From positions 33,007-76,464 of the forward strand of contig NZ_LNYR01000034.1 of the NCBI RefSeq assembly GCF_001467955.1: DNA of 43,458 bases. The letters run 5' to 3'. Numbering within the stretch: position 1 is the first letter of the stretch; each line of letters begins with the position of its first letter. A program made the translations under genes and the position numbers. Positions 25,282-34,852 of the stretch are shown one piece after another. The notes beneath the pieces were generated by a model. The model searched no databases. It had not been told where the DNA came from and saw nothing but the letters and a program-made list of their open reading frames with translations. This stretch comes from Legionella quateirensis. Lineage in GTDB: Bacteria; Pseudomonadota; Gammaproteobacteria; Legionellales; Legionellaceae.

Positions 25282-27504
25282 ATGGAATTAAAAAGGCTGC
25301 AGATTACTATCCAGGGCCAGGTTCAGGGAGTTGGTTTCAGGCCTTGTGTGTATCGCATTGCGAAAACACTGGGTTTAACTGGTTGGATTCAGAATAATGC
25401 AGCTGGGGTGTTTATTGAAATTCAGGGAAGACAAAGTGTTCAATTTATAGATGAGTTAAAAAATAATTTACCACCTTTGGCAAAATTAAGTAATGCCCAG
25501 TCACGATGCATTCCATTAATACCAGAGGAAACCGGCTTTAAAATAAGGGAGAGCACACCGGGAAAAGTAAGTACTGTAATTAGTCCGGATACCTGTGTAT
25601 GCCCCCAATGCCTGAATGAATTATTTGATCCGCAAAGTCATTATTCCCAATATCCCTTTTTAAATTGTACTCATTGCGGCCCAAGATATTCTATAACACG
25701 CGGTTTACCTTATGATCGGTGTCAAACCTCTATGGATGCATTTCCGCTTTGCGGGACGTGTACTGCTGATTATTTAAATCCTGAAAACAGACGTTATCAT
25801 GCTCAACCTACAGCCTGTGCCGACTGCGGTCCGCAACTGTCTTTATCCATTGATGATGTGGCGAAACGATTGCTCCTCGGAGAGCTGATTGCTTTAAAAG
25901 GTCTGGGTGGATATCAGTTAATTTGTGATGCGCGAAATGAAGCCAGTATTTTAAAACTTAGAGCATGTAAAAACAGAGAAGCCAAACCATTGGCACTGAT
26001 GGTGGCGAACGGTGTAAGTGCTGAAGCTCTGGTTGACATGACGGAACAGGGTAAAACTGTTTTGGAGAGTAGGGCAAGACCCATAGTCTTGTTTGCTAAA
26101 AAAGATCAAACCGTACCTGATGCGCTGGCTCCGGGGTTAAATCATCTCGGAGTGATGTTGCCTTATACTCCAATTCATTATCTTTTGTTTCATACCTTTG
26201 CGGGAAAACCTGATGGGTGTCAATGGCTGGATGAATTTCAAGAAATGATTTTGGTAGTAACCAGCGCCAATATCGGTGGAGAGCCGTTAATTATAGATGA
26301 TCATGAAGCCGGACAAAACCTTTCAGGTATAGCGGATACAATCGTATCGTATAATCGCCAAATAGTGACCCGAGCTGATGATTCGGTTGTCCATATGTTG
26401 AATGATACTCCCGTTTTTATACGACGCTCCCGTGGATACGTACCCCATCCCATTCAATTGCCCCGTGCCATTCCTTCAATTTTGGCTGTAGGTGGACATT
26501 TAAAAAATACGTTTTGTATTACTCGCGGGGATGAAGCCTTTGTGTCACAACATATTGGGAGCTTGACCAACAAGGCAACGATCGAGTTTTTTCATGAGTC
26601 ACTGGATCATTTACTACGTTTTCTCGATGTTGAACCAGAACGTATCGCTCATGACCTGCATCCTGATTTTTATACCACTCGTTTTGCGGAACATTATGGG
26701 ATTCCAGCTTATGCCATTCAGCATCATCATGCGCATCTTGCCTCAGTAGCTGCAGAGCACCATATTGACGATCCAGTTATTGGTTTGGCTTTGGATGGTT
26801 ATGGATATGGATCAGATGGCACTGCATGGGGTGGGGAGTTGTTGTTATTGGAAGGAGCTGAATTTACAAGGCTTGGGCATTTAGCATGTATTCCGCAACC
26901 CGGAGGGGAGATCGCTGCACGTGAGCCCTGGCGTATGGCGGCAAGTGTTTTGCATCATTTAGGAAGAGGTCATGAAATCGCAGAGCTATACGCTGAACAC
27001 CCCCCGGCTCACGCATTACACGTCCTTCTGGAACAAGGCATTAACTGCCCACTAACCTCAAGCTGTGGGCGTATATTTGACGCAGTAAGTGCTTTATTGG
27101 GAATACAGACGCTGTCTTTTTATGAGGGGCAAGCACCCATGCGATTGGAGAGTCTGGTAACTGTTCCTCAAATTTTAAAACGAGGTTGGCGGATAAAAGA
27201 TAATATTTTTGATATGATGCCCACCCTGGACTATTTATCTGATCTTGCCGATCCGGTCATAGGAGCCAATGTTTTTCATGGAACCTTAATCGCTGGTCTT
27301 GCTGAGTGGATTATAGGGGCTTGTCAGGAGAGAGGGCTCGTTAAGGTTCTATTAAGCGGCGGTTGCTTTTTAAATAAGGTCGTGACGGAGGGATTAACCA
27401 AAGCATTAATCAACTCCGGAATTACTCCACTGTTCCCACGAAATCTGCCGCCTAATGATGGTGGAATTTCATTGGGACAGGCATGGATTACTGGAATAAT
27501 GTAA
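25282..27504 (+). CDS. hypF: Carbamoyltransferase HypF
   Basis: The 740-residue length is normal. An acylphosphatase domain occupies about residues 1-90 (QGVGFRPCVYRIA), then come two zinc-finger CxxC sets (CVCPQCLNELF; CTHCG; CGTCTADYL; CADCG), a YrdC-like domain (GELIALKGLGGYQLICDA; KNREAKPLALMV) and a Kae1-like C-terminal domain with HHHAHLASVAAEH and LALDGYGYGSDG. HypF makes a carbamoyl group from carbamoyl phosphate and ATP and hands it to HypE. The gene order hypA-B-F-C-D-E is standard. Confidence 0.98.
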   Translation: MELKRLQITIQGQVQGVGFRPCVYRIAKTLGLTGWIQNNAAGVFIEIQGRQSVQFIDELKNNLPPLAKLSNAQSRCIPLIPEETGFKIRESTPGKVSTVISPDTCVCPQCLNELFDPQSHYSQYPFLNCTHCGPRYSITRGLPYDRCQTSMDAFPLCGTCTADYLNPENRRYHAQPTACADCGPQLSLSIDDVAKRLLLGELIALKGLGGYQLICDARNEASILKLRACKNREAKPLALMVANGVSAEALVDMTEQGKTVLESRARPIVLFAKKDQTVPDALAPGLNHLGVMLPYTPIHYLLFHTFAGKPDGCQWLDEFQEMILVVTSANIGGEPLIIDDHEAGQNLSGIADTIVSYNRQIVTRADDSVVHMLNDTPVFIRRSRGYVPHPIQLPRAIPSILAVGGHLKNTFCITRGDEAFVSQHIGSLTNKATIEFFHESLDHLLRFLDVEPERIAHDLHPDFYTTRFAEHYGIPAYAIQHHHAHLASVAAEHHIDDPVIGLALDGYGYGSDGTAWGGELLLLEGAEFTRLGHLACIPQPGGEIAAREPWRMAASVLHHLGRGHEIAELYAEHPPAHALHVLLEQGINCPLTSSCGRIFDAVSALLGIQTLSFYEGQAPMRLESLVTVPQILKRGWRIKDNIFDMMPTLDYLSDLADPVIGANVFHGTLIAGLAEWIIGACQERGLVKVLLSGGCFLNKVVTEGLTKALINSGITPLFPRNLPPNDGGISLGQAWITGIM

Positions 27505-27513
27505 GGACAATTT

Positions 27514-27741
27514 ATGTGTTTAGCATTGCCGGCACAAATTACTCAGATTCTTGAAGACGATAGAGCCATTATTAATTTAGGTGGTATCACCAAAGATATT
27601 TCAATAGCCCTGGTGAAAGAGATTTGCGTGGGGGATTACGTCATTATTCATGCTGGATATGCATTAACTCGTCTGGATGAACATGAGGCTCAAAAAACCC
27701 TGAGTCTCTTTGCTGAAATGCTTAAGGAACAGTGCGTATGA
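27514..27741 (+). CDS. hypC: Hydrogenase assembly chaperone HypC
   Basis: This 75-residue protein begins MCLALPAQI, the signature that exposes Cys2 for binding the Fe(CN)2CO moiety, and ends in a helix (HEAQKTLSLFAEML). It shuttles between HypD and the large subunit precursor. An AAGGA box precedes the ATG, and the stop codon overlaps the hypD start as ATGA. Confidence 0.97.
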   Translation: MCLALPAQITQILEDDRAIINLGGITKDISIALVKEICVGDYVIIHAGYALTRLDEHEAQKTLSLFAEMLKEQCV

Positions 27742-28844
27742 AATACATTGAAGAGTTCCGTAATGCAGATTATGCAAAAGCACTTGCTCATGAAATCGCC
27801 GTATTGGCAGACACTGAACGCCAGTATCATTTGATGGAATTTTGTGGTGGTCATACTCATGCAATTCATCGTTATGGCATACCGGATTTATTGCCGGATA
27901 ATGTTGAACTGATCCATGGCCCCGGTTGTCCGGTCTGTGTGTTACCTATGGCTAGAACCGATAAAGCAATCAGTCTTGCCATGATGCCTAATGTGATCTT
28001 GTGCAGTTACGCGGATATGCTGCGCGTTCCTGGCTCGGGTCAACAAAGTCTTTTAACAGCCAAGGCTTCAGGTGCCGATGTTCGGATGATTTATTCTGCA
28101 GATGACGCGCTAAGAATAGCTTTGGAAAATCCGCTTAAGGAAGTGGTGTTTTTTGCGATCGGATTTGAAACCACAACACCTCCAACAGCTTTGGTGATTC
28201 AGCAGGCAAACCGATTAAAGCTAAACAATTTTAGTGTTTTTTGTAATCATGTGCTTACTCCTGTTGCTATGGACAGTTTGTTGCAATCCAGGGAGGTCAA
28301 TCTGGATGGTTTTGTGGGGCCAGCGCATGTCAGCATTGTTATAGGAAGCCAACCCTATGAAGCGGTTTGTTCTACTTATAAAAAACCCATTGTCATTTCC
28401 GGATTTGAACCCTTGGATGTTCTGCATTCCATTTTGATGTTGCTTCGGCAGCTTAATGAGGGTCGATGTGAGGTGGAAATTCAGTATTCACGTGCAGTGA
28501 ATCAGTTGGGAAACAGAGTATCTCAACAGATTATGGCGGAGGTTCTCGAATTAAGAGATCGTTTTGAATGGAGAGGCCTGGGCTACATTCCCCAAAGCGC
28601 TCTGCAAATAAAAGCTCAGTATGCAGAGTTTGATGCTGAACGACGTTTTGAATTACCTGAATCTGTGGGAGAAGAACACAAGCAATGTCTTTGTGGTGAT
28701 GTGTTGCGTGGAATAAAAAAGCCTAAGGAGTGTAAATTGTTTGCCAAAGTCTGTATGCCAGAAAATCCGCTGGGTTCTTGCATGGTTTCATCGGAAGGTG
28801 CTTGTGCCGCAGTTTATGCGTATGGCCGGGTGAATTCACTATGA
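27738..28844 (+). CDS. hypD: Hydrogenase Fe-ligand assembly scaffold HypD
   Basis: The start at 27738 (ATGA overlap with hypC) gives 368 residues. The conserved motifs are MEFCGGHTHAIHRYG, IHGPGCPVCVLPM, GFETTTPPTAL, and the C-terminal [4Fe-4S] Cys set (CLCGDVLRGIKKPKECKLF, CMPENPLGSCMVSSEGACAA). HypD holds the Fe while CN and CO ligands are added. The 3' end overlaps hypE by 4 nt. Confidence 0.98.
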   Translation: MKYIEEFRNADYAKALAHEIAVLADTERQYHLMEFCGGHTHAIHRYGIPDLLPDNVELIHGPGCPVCVLPMARTDKAISLAMMPNVILCSYADMLRVPGSGQQSLLTAKASGADVRMIYSADDALRIALENPLKEVVFFAIGFETTTPPTALVIQQANRLKLNNFSVFCNHVLTPVAMDSLLQSREVNLDGFVGPAHVSIVIGSQPYEAVCSTYKKPIVISGFEPLDVLHSILMLLRQLNEGRCEVEIQYSRAVNQLGNRVSQQIMAEVLELRDRFEWRGLGYIPQSALQIKAQYAEFDAERRFELPESVGEEHKQCLCGDVLRGIKKPKECKLFAKVCMPENPLGSCMVSSEGACAAVYAYGRVNSL

Positions 28845-29899
28845 CAGAAGCAGTGCTTAGCCGAACATATCAAGGTCCCAAATTGAATTTTAAGGACGGT
28901 GTAATCAATTTAACTCATGGCAGTGGAGGTCGTGCCATGGCCCAGTTAATTGACCAACTGTTTTTACCTGCTTTTAATAATCAGTGGTTAGATCAAAAAA
29001 ATGATCAGGCCTGTTTTGCTGTGGCGTCTGGGCGTATGGTGATGAGTACTGATGCGCATGTCATTTCCCCATTGTTTTTCCCCGGGGGCGATATTGGGTC
29101 ATTATCAGTACACGGTACGATTAATGATATTGCGATGTCGGGGGCAAAACCCTTGTATTTGACTGCCAGTTTTATTTTGGAAGAAGGCTTTCCTCTGGCT
29201 GATTTAAAAAAAATTGTGGAATCTATGGCCTCAGCCGCAAAAGAGGGGCAGGTTGCCATTATTGCTGGTGATACCAAAGTCGTTGAGCGAGGAAAAGGGG
29301 ATGGTGTTTTTATCACTACGACAGGTATTGGGGTACTGCCTGAGGGGATTCATATCTCGGGTGATCGCGCAAGACCGGGTGATCGCGTTATAGTCAGTGG
29401 TTATATTGGAGATCATGGTGTTGCCATCATGGCTCATCGAAATAATCTGCAATTTCAAACTCAGGTTCAATCCGATACGGCTTCATTACATGGTTTGGTT
29501 TCACAGATGGTACACGCTGTACCGGACATTCATTGTCTGCGAGATCCTACTCGAGGAGGGCTTGCTACAACTTTAAATGAATTGGCACGTCAATCAGGAG
29601 CAGGATTTCTTATTGATGAACATAAAATACCCGTTCGTACTGAAGTAGCCAGTGCCTGTGAATTGCTGGGTCTGGATGCGTTATATGTAGCGAATGAAGG
29701 AAAACTGGTCGTGGTTTGCTCTGCTGCTGATACCGAATTATTATTGGCTTCAATGCGCTCCCATCCTTTGGGGGCGCATGCTGCAGTCATCGGTGAGGTG
29801 ATTGAGGATCCTCGGCATTTTGTTCAGTTAAAAACAAAATTAGGGGGGACGAGGATTATAGATTGGTTGATTGGGGAGCAATTACCCAGAATTTGCTAG
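28841..29899 (+). CDS. hypE: Hydrogenase expression/formation protein HypE
   Basis: From ATG 28841 the product is 352 residues. It has the PurM-like ATP-binding fold, with THGSGGRAMAQL near the N-terminus and the invariant C-terminal PRIC, whose Cys accepts carbamoyl from HypF and is dehydrated to thiocyanate. DPTRGGLATTLNELA is another family landmark. The hyhB-like gene begins 46 bp later. Confidence 0.98.
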   Translation: MTEAVLSRTYQGPKLNFKDGVINLTHGSGGRAMAQLIDQLFLPAFNNQWLDQKNDQACFAVASGRMVMSTDAHVISPLFFPGGDIGSLSVHGTINDIAMSGAKPLYLTASFILEEGFPLADLKKIVESMASAAKEGQVAIIAGDTKVVERGKGDGVFITTTGIGVLPEGIHISGDRARPGDRVIVSGYIGDHGVAIMAHRNNLQFQTQVQSDTASLHGLVSQMVHAVPDIHCLRDPTRGGLATTLNELARQSGAGFLIDEHKIPVRTEVASACELLGLDALYVANEGKLVVVCSAADTELLLASMRSHPLGAHAAVIGEVIEDPRHFVQLKTKLGGTRIIDWLIGEQLPRIC

Positions 29900-29945
29900 A
29901 ACTTCTGTTATTGTACGGTCGCTACATCTTATAAGGATTATCCGG

Positions 29946-31085
29946 ATGCATGATACGAGCAGTTATTTTTTACCCCATACCCGATTGCAAGCGTTATTGG
30001 ATGCTCTGCAAGGAGCAGGGTATTCCTGTATTGGTCCACAGGTACGCGATCATGCCATAGTGTATGATGTCCTGACACGTGCAGATCAATTGCCCTGGAG
30101 TATTCGTGATCATCAAGCTCCCGGAGAATATCGGCTGGAACACATCCCGGAGCGTAAAGCCTTTGCTTTTGCCAACGGCCCTCAAGCCATCAAGCCTGTT
30201 TTATTTAAAGCGCAGGAAACGTTATGGACGGTTGTTCGTAATGAAGAGGGGAAATTAAATTTTAAATCACATCATCCTGATGAATTACCTGTCGCGATTA
30301 TTGGCGCGCGTTCCTGTGATTTAGCGGCAATGCGTATCCAGGACAAAGTATTTGTCGAAAGCAGTAAACCCGATCCACGATACAAGAAGAGACGAGAACA
30401 CTTATTTGTTGTTGCAGTAAACTGTACGTATTCTTCTTCAAACTGTTTCTGTGTTTCGGCTGGTACCGGACCAGAAGTCAGGGACCCTTTTGATATTCTT
30501 ATGACCGAAGTGGATGATGGCTTCGTAATTAAAACGGGCAGTGAGCGAGGTCAAGGAATTATTGATGCATTAACCTTAACTAAGGCAAAAAAAGCTCAAT
30601 GCACGAATGCAGCTGACCATGTTAAACATGCTGGAGAAATGCAAACAAAAAAGATCCCTTTGGATAACCAACGGGCTTTACGTGATTTATTATTTGCCAA
30701 TTTAAATCATCCTCGTTGGGACGATGTTGCTGAACGCTGCTTGTCTTGTGGTAACTGTACTTCGGTATGTCCAACCTGTTTCTGTCATAGTGAAGTAGAA
30801 AAGCCGGCTTTGGATGGTACGAGCAGCGAACATCAGAGAGAGTGGGATTCCTGTTTTACTACCGGTCACAGTAACTTGAATGGAACCGTCATCCGGGATG
30901 ATACTAAAAAACAATATCGTCAATGGTTAACGCATAAGGTGGGAAGCTGGTTTGATCAATTTGGAACCAGTGGCTGTGTCGGTTGTGGACGATGCGCTAC
31001 CTGGTGCCCGGTCGGTATAGATATTACTGAAGAACTGGCTGCGATTTCCGGAGAGTCCAATGTGAGGGTTAAAAAAAGTGATTAA
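29946..31085 (+). CDS. Hydrogenase beta-type iron-sulfur subunit (HyhB/HydB-like)
   Basis: The ATG at 29946 has an AAGGA box about 10 nt upstream; a longer frame from 29871 overlaps hypE. The 379-residue product has a C-terminal pair of ferredoxin-like [4Fe-4S] motifs ([17 protein letters not shown] and [17 protein letters not shown]) after an N-terminal domain containing [14 protein letters not shown]. This is the layout of the beta subunit of sulfhydrogenase/group 3b hydrogenases, which conveys electrons between the hydrogenase module and the flavin subunit. Confidence 0.88.
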   Translation: MHDTSSYFLPHTRLQALLDALQGAGYSCIGPQVRDHAIVYDVLTRADQLPWSIRDHQAPGEYRLEHIPERKAFAFANGPQAIKPVLFKAQETLWTVVRNEEGKLNFKSHHPDELPVAIIGARSCDLAAMRIQDKVFVESSKPDPRYKKRREHLFVVAVNCTYSSSNCFCVSAGTGPEVRDPFDILMTEVDDGFVIKTGSERGQGIIDALTLTKAKKAQCTNAADHVKHAGEMQTKKIPLDNQRALRDLLFANLNHPRWDDVAERCLSCGNCTSVCPTCFCHSEVEKPALDGTSSEHQREWDSCFTTGHSNLNGTVIRDDTKKQYRQWLTHKVGSWFDQFGTSGCVGCGRCATWCPVGIDITEELAAISGESNVRVKKSD

Positions 31086-31923
31086 TACTTGTCCTGATCC
31101 TTATTTGCCTTATGAGGTTGAAATTGTAGATAGAGTACAGGAATCAAACTCTATTTTTTCGTTGCACCTGCGTTTTATTGATAATGAGCTTCATAAACTG
31201 TACAGCTTTTATCCGGGGCAGTTCAATATGCTTTATCTCTATGGCGTGGGGGAAGTTGCCATATCCATAGTTTCTGATCCCAAGGAAACGAGCGTACTCA
31301 CCCATACCATACGTGCTGTTGGCCGAGTGACCAGAGCTTTACAGCAATTGCGTGCTGGGGACAGACTAGGCATTCGCGGGCCTTACGGACGCGGCTGGCC
31401 TCTTGAACAGGTTAAAGACAAAGATGTGGTTGTCCTGACGGGTGGGTTAGGTTGCGCCCCTTCCATTTCAATTATTAATTATATTTTAGCCAGAAGAAAA
31501 CAATACGGTCATCTCAGTATTTTGCAGGGTGTGAAGCATAGTGATGACTTTATCTTTCGCAAGCAATACGCCAAATGGCAGAAGTCACCTCACACTGAAG
31601 TACATATTGCAGCGGATCAAGCCGGTCCAAAATGGCCATGGAGTGTGGGCTATGTGACTGATATGATAGACAAAATACCGCTTAATCCTGAGCAGACAGT
31701 AGCCATGATGTGCGGACCAGAAATGATGATGCATACCGCGATTAGAGTGCTTACCGGAAAAGGACTTTCTGAAGATCAGATTTTTTTGAGTATGGAACGA
31801 AATATGGAATGTGGGATTGGGCAATGCGGACATTGTCAATACGGCGGACTTTTTGTATGTAAGGACGGCCCTGTATTTGCTTATTCTCAAATTAAAGCTT
31901 TATTTAAAGAACCGGGATTTTAA
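31078..31923 (+). CDS. Hydrogenase gamma-type FAD/NAD(P)-binding diaphorase subunit (HyhG/HydG-like)
   Basis: This 281-residue protein starts at a GTG that overlaps the previous stop by 8 nt. It is a ferredoxin-NADP reductase-type flavoprotein: FAD segment [21 protein letters not shown], the pyridine-nucleotide part [16 protein letters not shown] and MCGPEMM, and a C-terminal [2Fe-2S] cluster motif [14 protein letters not shown]...FVC. Group 3b enzymes use this subunit to exchange electrons with NADP(H). Confidence 0.92.
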   Translation: MINTCPDPYLPYEVEIVDRVQESNSIFSLHLRFIDNELHKLYSFYPGQFNMLYLYGVGEVAISIVSDPKETSVLTHTIRAVGRVTRALQQLRAGDRLGIRGPYGRGWPLEQVKDKDVVVLTGGLGCAPSISIINYILARRKQYGHLSILQGVKHSDDFIFRKQYAKWQKSPHTEVHIAADQAGPKWPWSVGYVTDMIDKIPLNPEQTVAMMCGPEMMMHTAIRVLTGKGLSEDQIFLSMERNMECGIGQCGHCQYGGLFVCKDGPVFAYSQIKALFKEPGF

Positions 31924-31946
31924 TTTTTTAATCGCCTGAGAACCAT

Positions 31947-32732
31947 ATGAAGCCACGTGTAGCTGTACATAAATTTACATCCTGTGATGGATGCCAATTG
32001 GCCTTTTTAAATGCAGGAGAAGCGTTGCTTACTCTGGCAGAATTGGTGGATATGGTGCATTTCGCTGAAGCAGGTGCAATAGAAGTTGACGCGACAGTTG
32101 ATATTGCTTTTGTTGAGGGCAGTATTTCTACGCCACATGAAGAAGAACGGATTAAAAAAATTCGGGAACAAAGCAAATACATTATCACTATAGGCTCTTG
32201 CGCTACTACTGGAGGAATCCAGGCCTTACGCAATAGCGCTGATGCAAAAGAATGGATGGCCAGCGTTTACGCATCTCCTGACTACATCAAGACCCTGAGT
32301 ACCTCCACTGCTATTTCCCAACATGTTCATGTTGATTGGGAATTATGGGGATGTCCGGTGAATGGGAAACAGGTATTAGAGGCCATTCGTTTTCTCCTGT
32401 CGAATGCGACCCCGCGGATTAAAAAAGATTCTGAATGCATGGAATGTAAACGCAAGGGCAATGTGTGTGTTTTAATCACTAAAAAACAACCGTGCATGGG
32501 ACCGGTAACCCAATTAGGGTGTGGCTCGCTTTGTCCTACGCTAGGTCGTGCCTGTTATGCCTGTTATGGTCCTAAAGAAAACGCGAATACGACCTCTTTA
32601 GGCACTCGGTTTGAGTCTTGGGGCATCGATAAAGAAGCGGTTGCAAGACAATTTTTACATATTAATAATCAAGCGCCCGCCTTCAATAAGGCAGGCAATT
32701 ACTTTAAGGGAATTCGGATTATCAATGAGTAA
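31947..32732 (+). CDS. Hydrogenase delta-type small subunit (HyhS/HydD-like)
   Basis: This 261-residue protein is a [NiFe] hydrogenase small subunit. The proximal cluster ligands are in FTSCDGCQLAFLNAGE, IGSCATTGG and WGCPVNGKQV, and the C-terminal part contributes more Cys (CMECKRKGNVC, LGCGSLCPTLGRACYACYGP). There is no Tat leader, so the enzyme is cytoplasmic. Its ATG lies 24 bp after the flavin subunit. The 3' end overlaps the large subunit start. Confidence 0.93.
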   Translation: MKPRVAVHKFTSCDGCQLAFLNAGEALLTLAELVDMVHFAEAGAIEVDATVDIAFVEGSISTPHEEERIKKIREQSKYIITIGSCATTGGIQALRNSADAKEWMASVYASPDYIKTLSTSTAISQHVHVDWELWGCPVNGKQVLEAIRFLLSNATPRIKKDSECMECKRKGNVCVLITKKQPCMGPVTQLGCGSLCPTLGRACYACYGPKENANTTSLGTRFESWGIDKEAVARQFLHINNQAPAFNKAGNYFKGIRIINE

Positions 32733-34017
32733 TAATATATCGATTAATGTTCCTATTTTGGCACGAGTTGAAGGTGAAGGTGCGCTGGAGTTGCATATTC
32801 GAGATAGCGAAATTGAAACATTAAAGTTAAAAATATATGAACCACCACGATTGTTTGAGAAATTTCTGGAAGGACGTAGTTATACTGAGGTATTGGATAT
32901 TGTCGCCAGGATTTGCGGCATATGCCCTGTTGCCTATCAAATGAGCGCAACTCAGGCTATTGAACAGTGTTTTGCTATACAACCCAGTCCCTGGGTGCGA
33001 ACCATGCGTCGTTTGTTTTATTGCGGCGAGTGGCTGGAAAGTCATAGCATGCACATTCATTTTTTGGCTTTGCCTGATTTTTTAGGATTTCAATCAGTAC
33101 CTGAAATGGCAAAACGCTATCCTGAAGAAGTGCGCAGAGGCATGCGCTTGCAGGCTTTTGGCAATGATTTAATCAAATTATTGGGTGGTCGCTCGGTGCA
33201 TCCGGTTGGCGCGTGTGTCGGTGGCTTTTATAAAGCCCCTCAGCATACAGAAATAAAAATCATGCTGGAAAAAGCCAGAGAGCGAGTGGTAGATTGTGTT
33301 GCATTAATTCAATGGCTTGCAACGCTTGGATTGCCCGATAATTCACATGAATTTACTTCGGTGTCCTTGTATCATCCTACGGAATACCCCATGAATGAAG
33401 GACGGATAGTTTCTGATCATGGTTTGAATATTCATATTGATGAGTTTAATGCGTACTTTACCGAGAGTCAGGTTCCTTATTCAACTGCCTTACATTGTTT
33501 GTTACAGAACAAGCCTTATTTAGTAGGCCCTTTGGCAAGACTTAATAATTGCTTTGGGCATCTTCCAGTCCCTATCCATCTTTTGTTACAGAATCTGAAT
33601 ATTCATTTTCCTTCAAGAAACATGTATCACTGCATTATTGCCCGCGCAGTCGAAATTTATTATGCGGTTCTTGAGTCCATACGTATTTTGGAGCAGTATG
33701 AGTTTCCCGAAAATTCATATCCCGAAGTTTTGCCTCAGGCAGGTGAGGGTTTTGGTTGTACGGAGGCACCCAGGGGAATGTTATGGCAGAATTTAAAACT
33801 GGATCAACAAGGTAAGGTCAGTTTCGCGCGAATTGTCCCGCCTACCAGTCAAAATCAGGCGCGAATTGAAGAGGATCTGGGAATCTCGTTACGGCAATTT
33901 GGTTTGGATAAAGGGGAAGATGAAATAAGGCATTTTAGTGAAATGATAATTCGTAATTACGACCCCTGTATTTCATGTTCCACGCACTTTTTAAAGTTAA
34001 CCCTTAATAGAACATGA
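32725..34017 (+). CDS. Hydrogenase alpha-type large subunit, NiFe catalytic subunit (HyhL/HydA-like)
   Basis: The ATG at 32725 overlaps the small subunit stop and gives 430 residues. The N-terminal L1 motif is RICGICPVAYQMSA (C64, C67) and the C-terminal L2 motif is DPCISCSTH (C415, C418, H421), together supplying the four Ni-Fe cysteines. The position four after C67 is Tyr71 where many groups have His; I recall Tyr there in bacterial group 3b enzymes. The nine residues after H421 should be cut off by the protease encoded next. The enzyme oxidises or evolves H2 with NADP(H). Overlap of 4 nt with the protease gene. Confidence 0.95.
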   Translation: MSNNISINVPILARVEGEGALELHIRDSEIETLKLKIYEPPRLFEKFLEGRSYTEVLDIVARICGICPVAYQMSATQAIEQCFAIQPSPWVRTMRRLFYCGEWLESHSMHIHFLALPDFLGFQSVPEMAKRYPEEVRRGMRLQAFGNDLIKLLGGRSVHPVGACVGGFYKAPQHTEIKIMLEKARERVVDCVALIQWLATLGLPDNSHEFTSVSLYHPTEYPMNEGRIVSDHGLNIHIDEFNAYFTESQVPYSTALHCLLQNKPYLVGPLARLNNCFGHLPVPIHLLLQNLNIHFPSRNMYHCIIARAVEIYYAVLESIRILEQYEFPENSYPEVLPQAGEGFGCTEAPRGMLWQNLKLDQQGKVSFARIVPPTSQNQARIEEDLGISLRQFGLDKGEDEIRHFSEMIIRNYDPCISCSTHFLKLTLNRT

Positions 34018-34487
34018 ATTATATAAAAGTACTCGGGATTGGCTCACCTTTTGGCGATGATCAGGCAGGTTGCAGGGTGGCTCAACTATTAAAACAGAAC
34101 GATTTGATACGCCGTAATTGCAGTGCTGTACTTATCGAGGCACATGATAGGCCGGGTGTTCGTTTACTTGAGTTAATGCGTCAGGCGAATAGAGTCTATT
34201 TAATTGATGCGATTCAATCAGGGAATCAACCAGGAACTATTCATCGTTTCATGAATGAACAAATTTTCGAGTTAAACTCTATGCTGTCCACTCATGATAT
34301 GGGAGTCGCTCAGACACTCGCTTTGGGGCGTAGCCTTGAAGAATTGCCTGAGCAGATCATTCTGTATGGGATTGAGATAGGGTCTATTGAATATCATGAC
34401 GAACTTTCTGAACCTATAGAACGAGCAATTAATGAAACAGCAGTTTTATTGGCAAGGGAACTGTTAAATACGTTCTACATATTTTAG
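34014..34487 (+). CDS. Hydrogenase maturation endopeptidase (HycI/HyaD family)
   Basis: This 157-residue protein has the family's nickel-sensing residues: an Asp in GIGSPFGDDQAG, the Asp in RVYLIDAIQSG and a His in STHDMG, plus LYGIEIG near the end. It cuts the C-terminal peptide after the last His of the large subunit once nickel is inserted. Immediate adjacency to the hyhL-type gene (4-nt overlap) identifies its substrate. Confidence 0.95.
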   Translation: MNYIKVLGIGSPFGDDQAGCRVAQLLKQNDLIRRNCSAVLIEAHDRPGVRLLELMRQANRVYLIDAIQSGNQPGTIHRFMNEQIFELNSMLSTHDMGVAQTLALGRSLEELPEQIILYGIEIGSIEYHDELSEPIERAINETAVLLARELLNTFYIF

Positions 34488-34494
34488 CAGTACT

Positions 34495-34533
34495 CACAAT
34501 CTCTTTGTTGTATTGAATAGCAAAGAGATTGTG
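34495..34533 (+). terminator. Long perfect hairpin ending the hydrogenase block
   Basis: CACAATCTCTTTG (34495-34507) and CAAAGAGATTGTG (34521-34533) pair perfectly over 13 bp with a 13-nt loop, 8 bp past the protease stop and between convergent genes. It lacks a clean T-tract, so it may act as a bidirectional or Rho-assisted end or as an mRNA 3' stabiliser. Confidence 0.65.
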
Positions 34534-34554
34534 GATTAGCAGAGTGCGTCGCGA

Positions 34555-34752
34555 TTAATTAGGCTGCGTGCATTTGCATCGAGCATTTCCATTTTCATCA
34601 CAATAACAACCACATCCATGTCCCGGGCAGTCTATCTCGTCAGAAGCTTTTGTACCTTTACAATCACTTACATTGCAATCATCGGCAAACACCAGGGCAG
34701 GGGTAAAGCCTAGAGCTAAAACGAATAACAATGGCCTGATATAAGCGTTCAT
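34555..34752 (-). CDS. Small exported cysteine-rich peptide
   Basis: The ATG at 34752 lies behind a clear AAGGAG box; an earlier in-frame ATG at 34773 is not so placed. The 65-residue product has a signal peptide (MNAYIRPLLFVLALGFTPAL, cut probably after VFA) and a mature part of about 41 residues with eight Cys, including CGCYC and CKC clusters. Such spacing suits either disulfide-rich secreted peptides or metal-binding. No family recognised. The gene is converging on the hydrogenase block. Confidence 0.75.
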   Translation of the reverse strand: MNAYIRPLLFVLALGFTPALVFADDCNVSDCKGTKASDEIDCPGHGCGCYCDENGNARCKCTQPN

Positions 34753-34852
34753 AATAAATACTCCTTGGGGCAATTAATAAGAAAGAAAATAGATGAAAAT
34801 ACAATTATTCGCTCTCTTAGTTTCTAATTATAGATTGAATTTTGGACACCGT

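Noticed and set aside
24517..34487. Selenocysteine in the hydrogenase or HypF
   Set aside because: All expected active-site Cys are coded as Cys, and no in-frame TGA was needed to read any gene.
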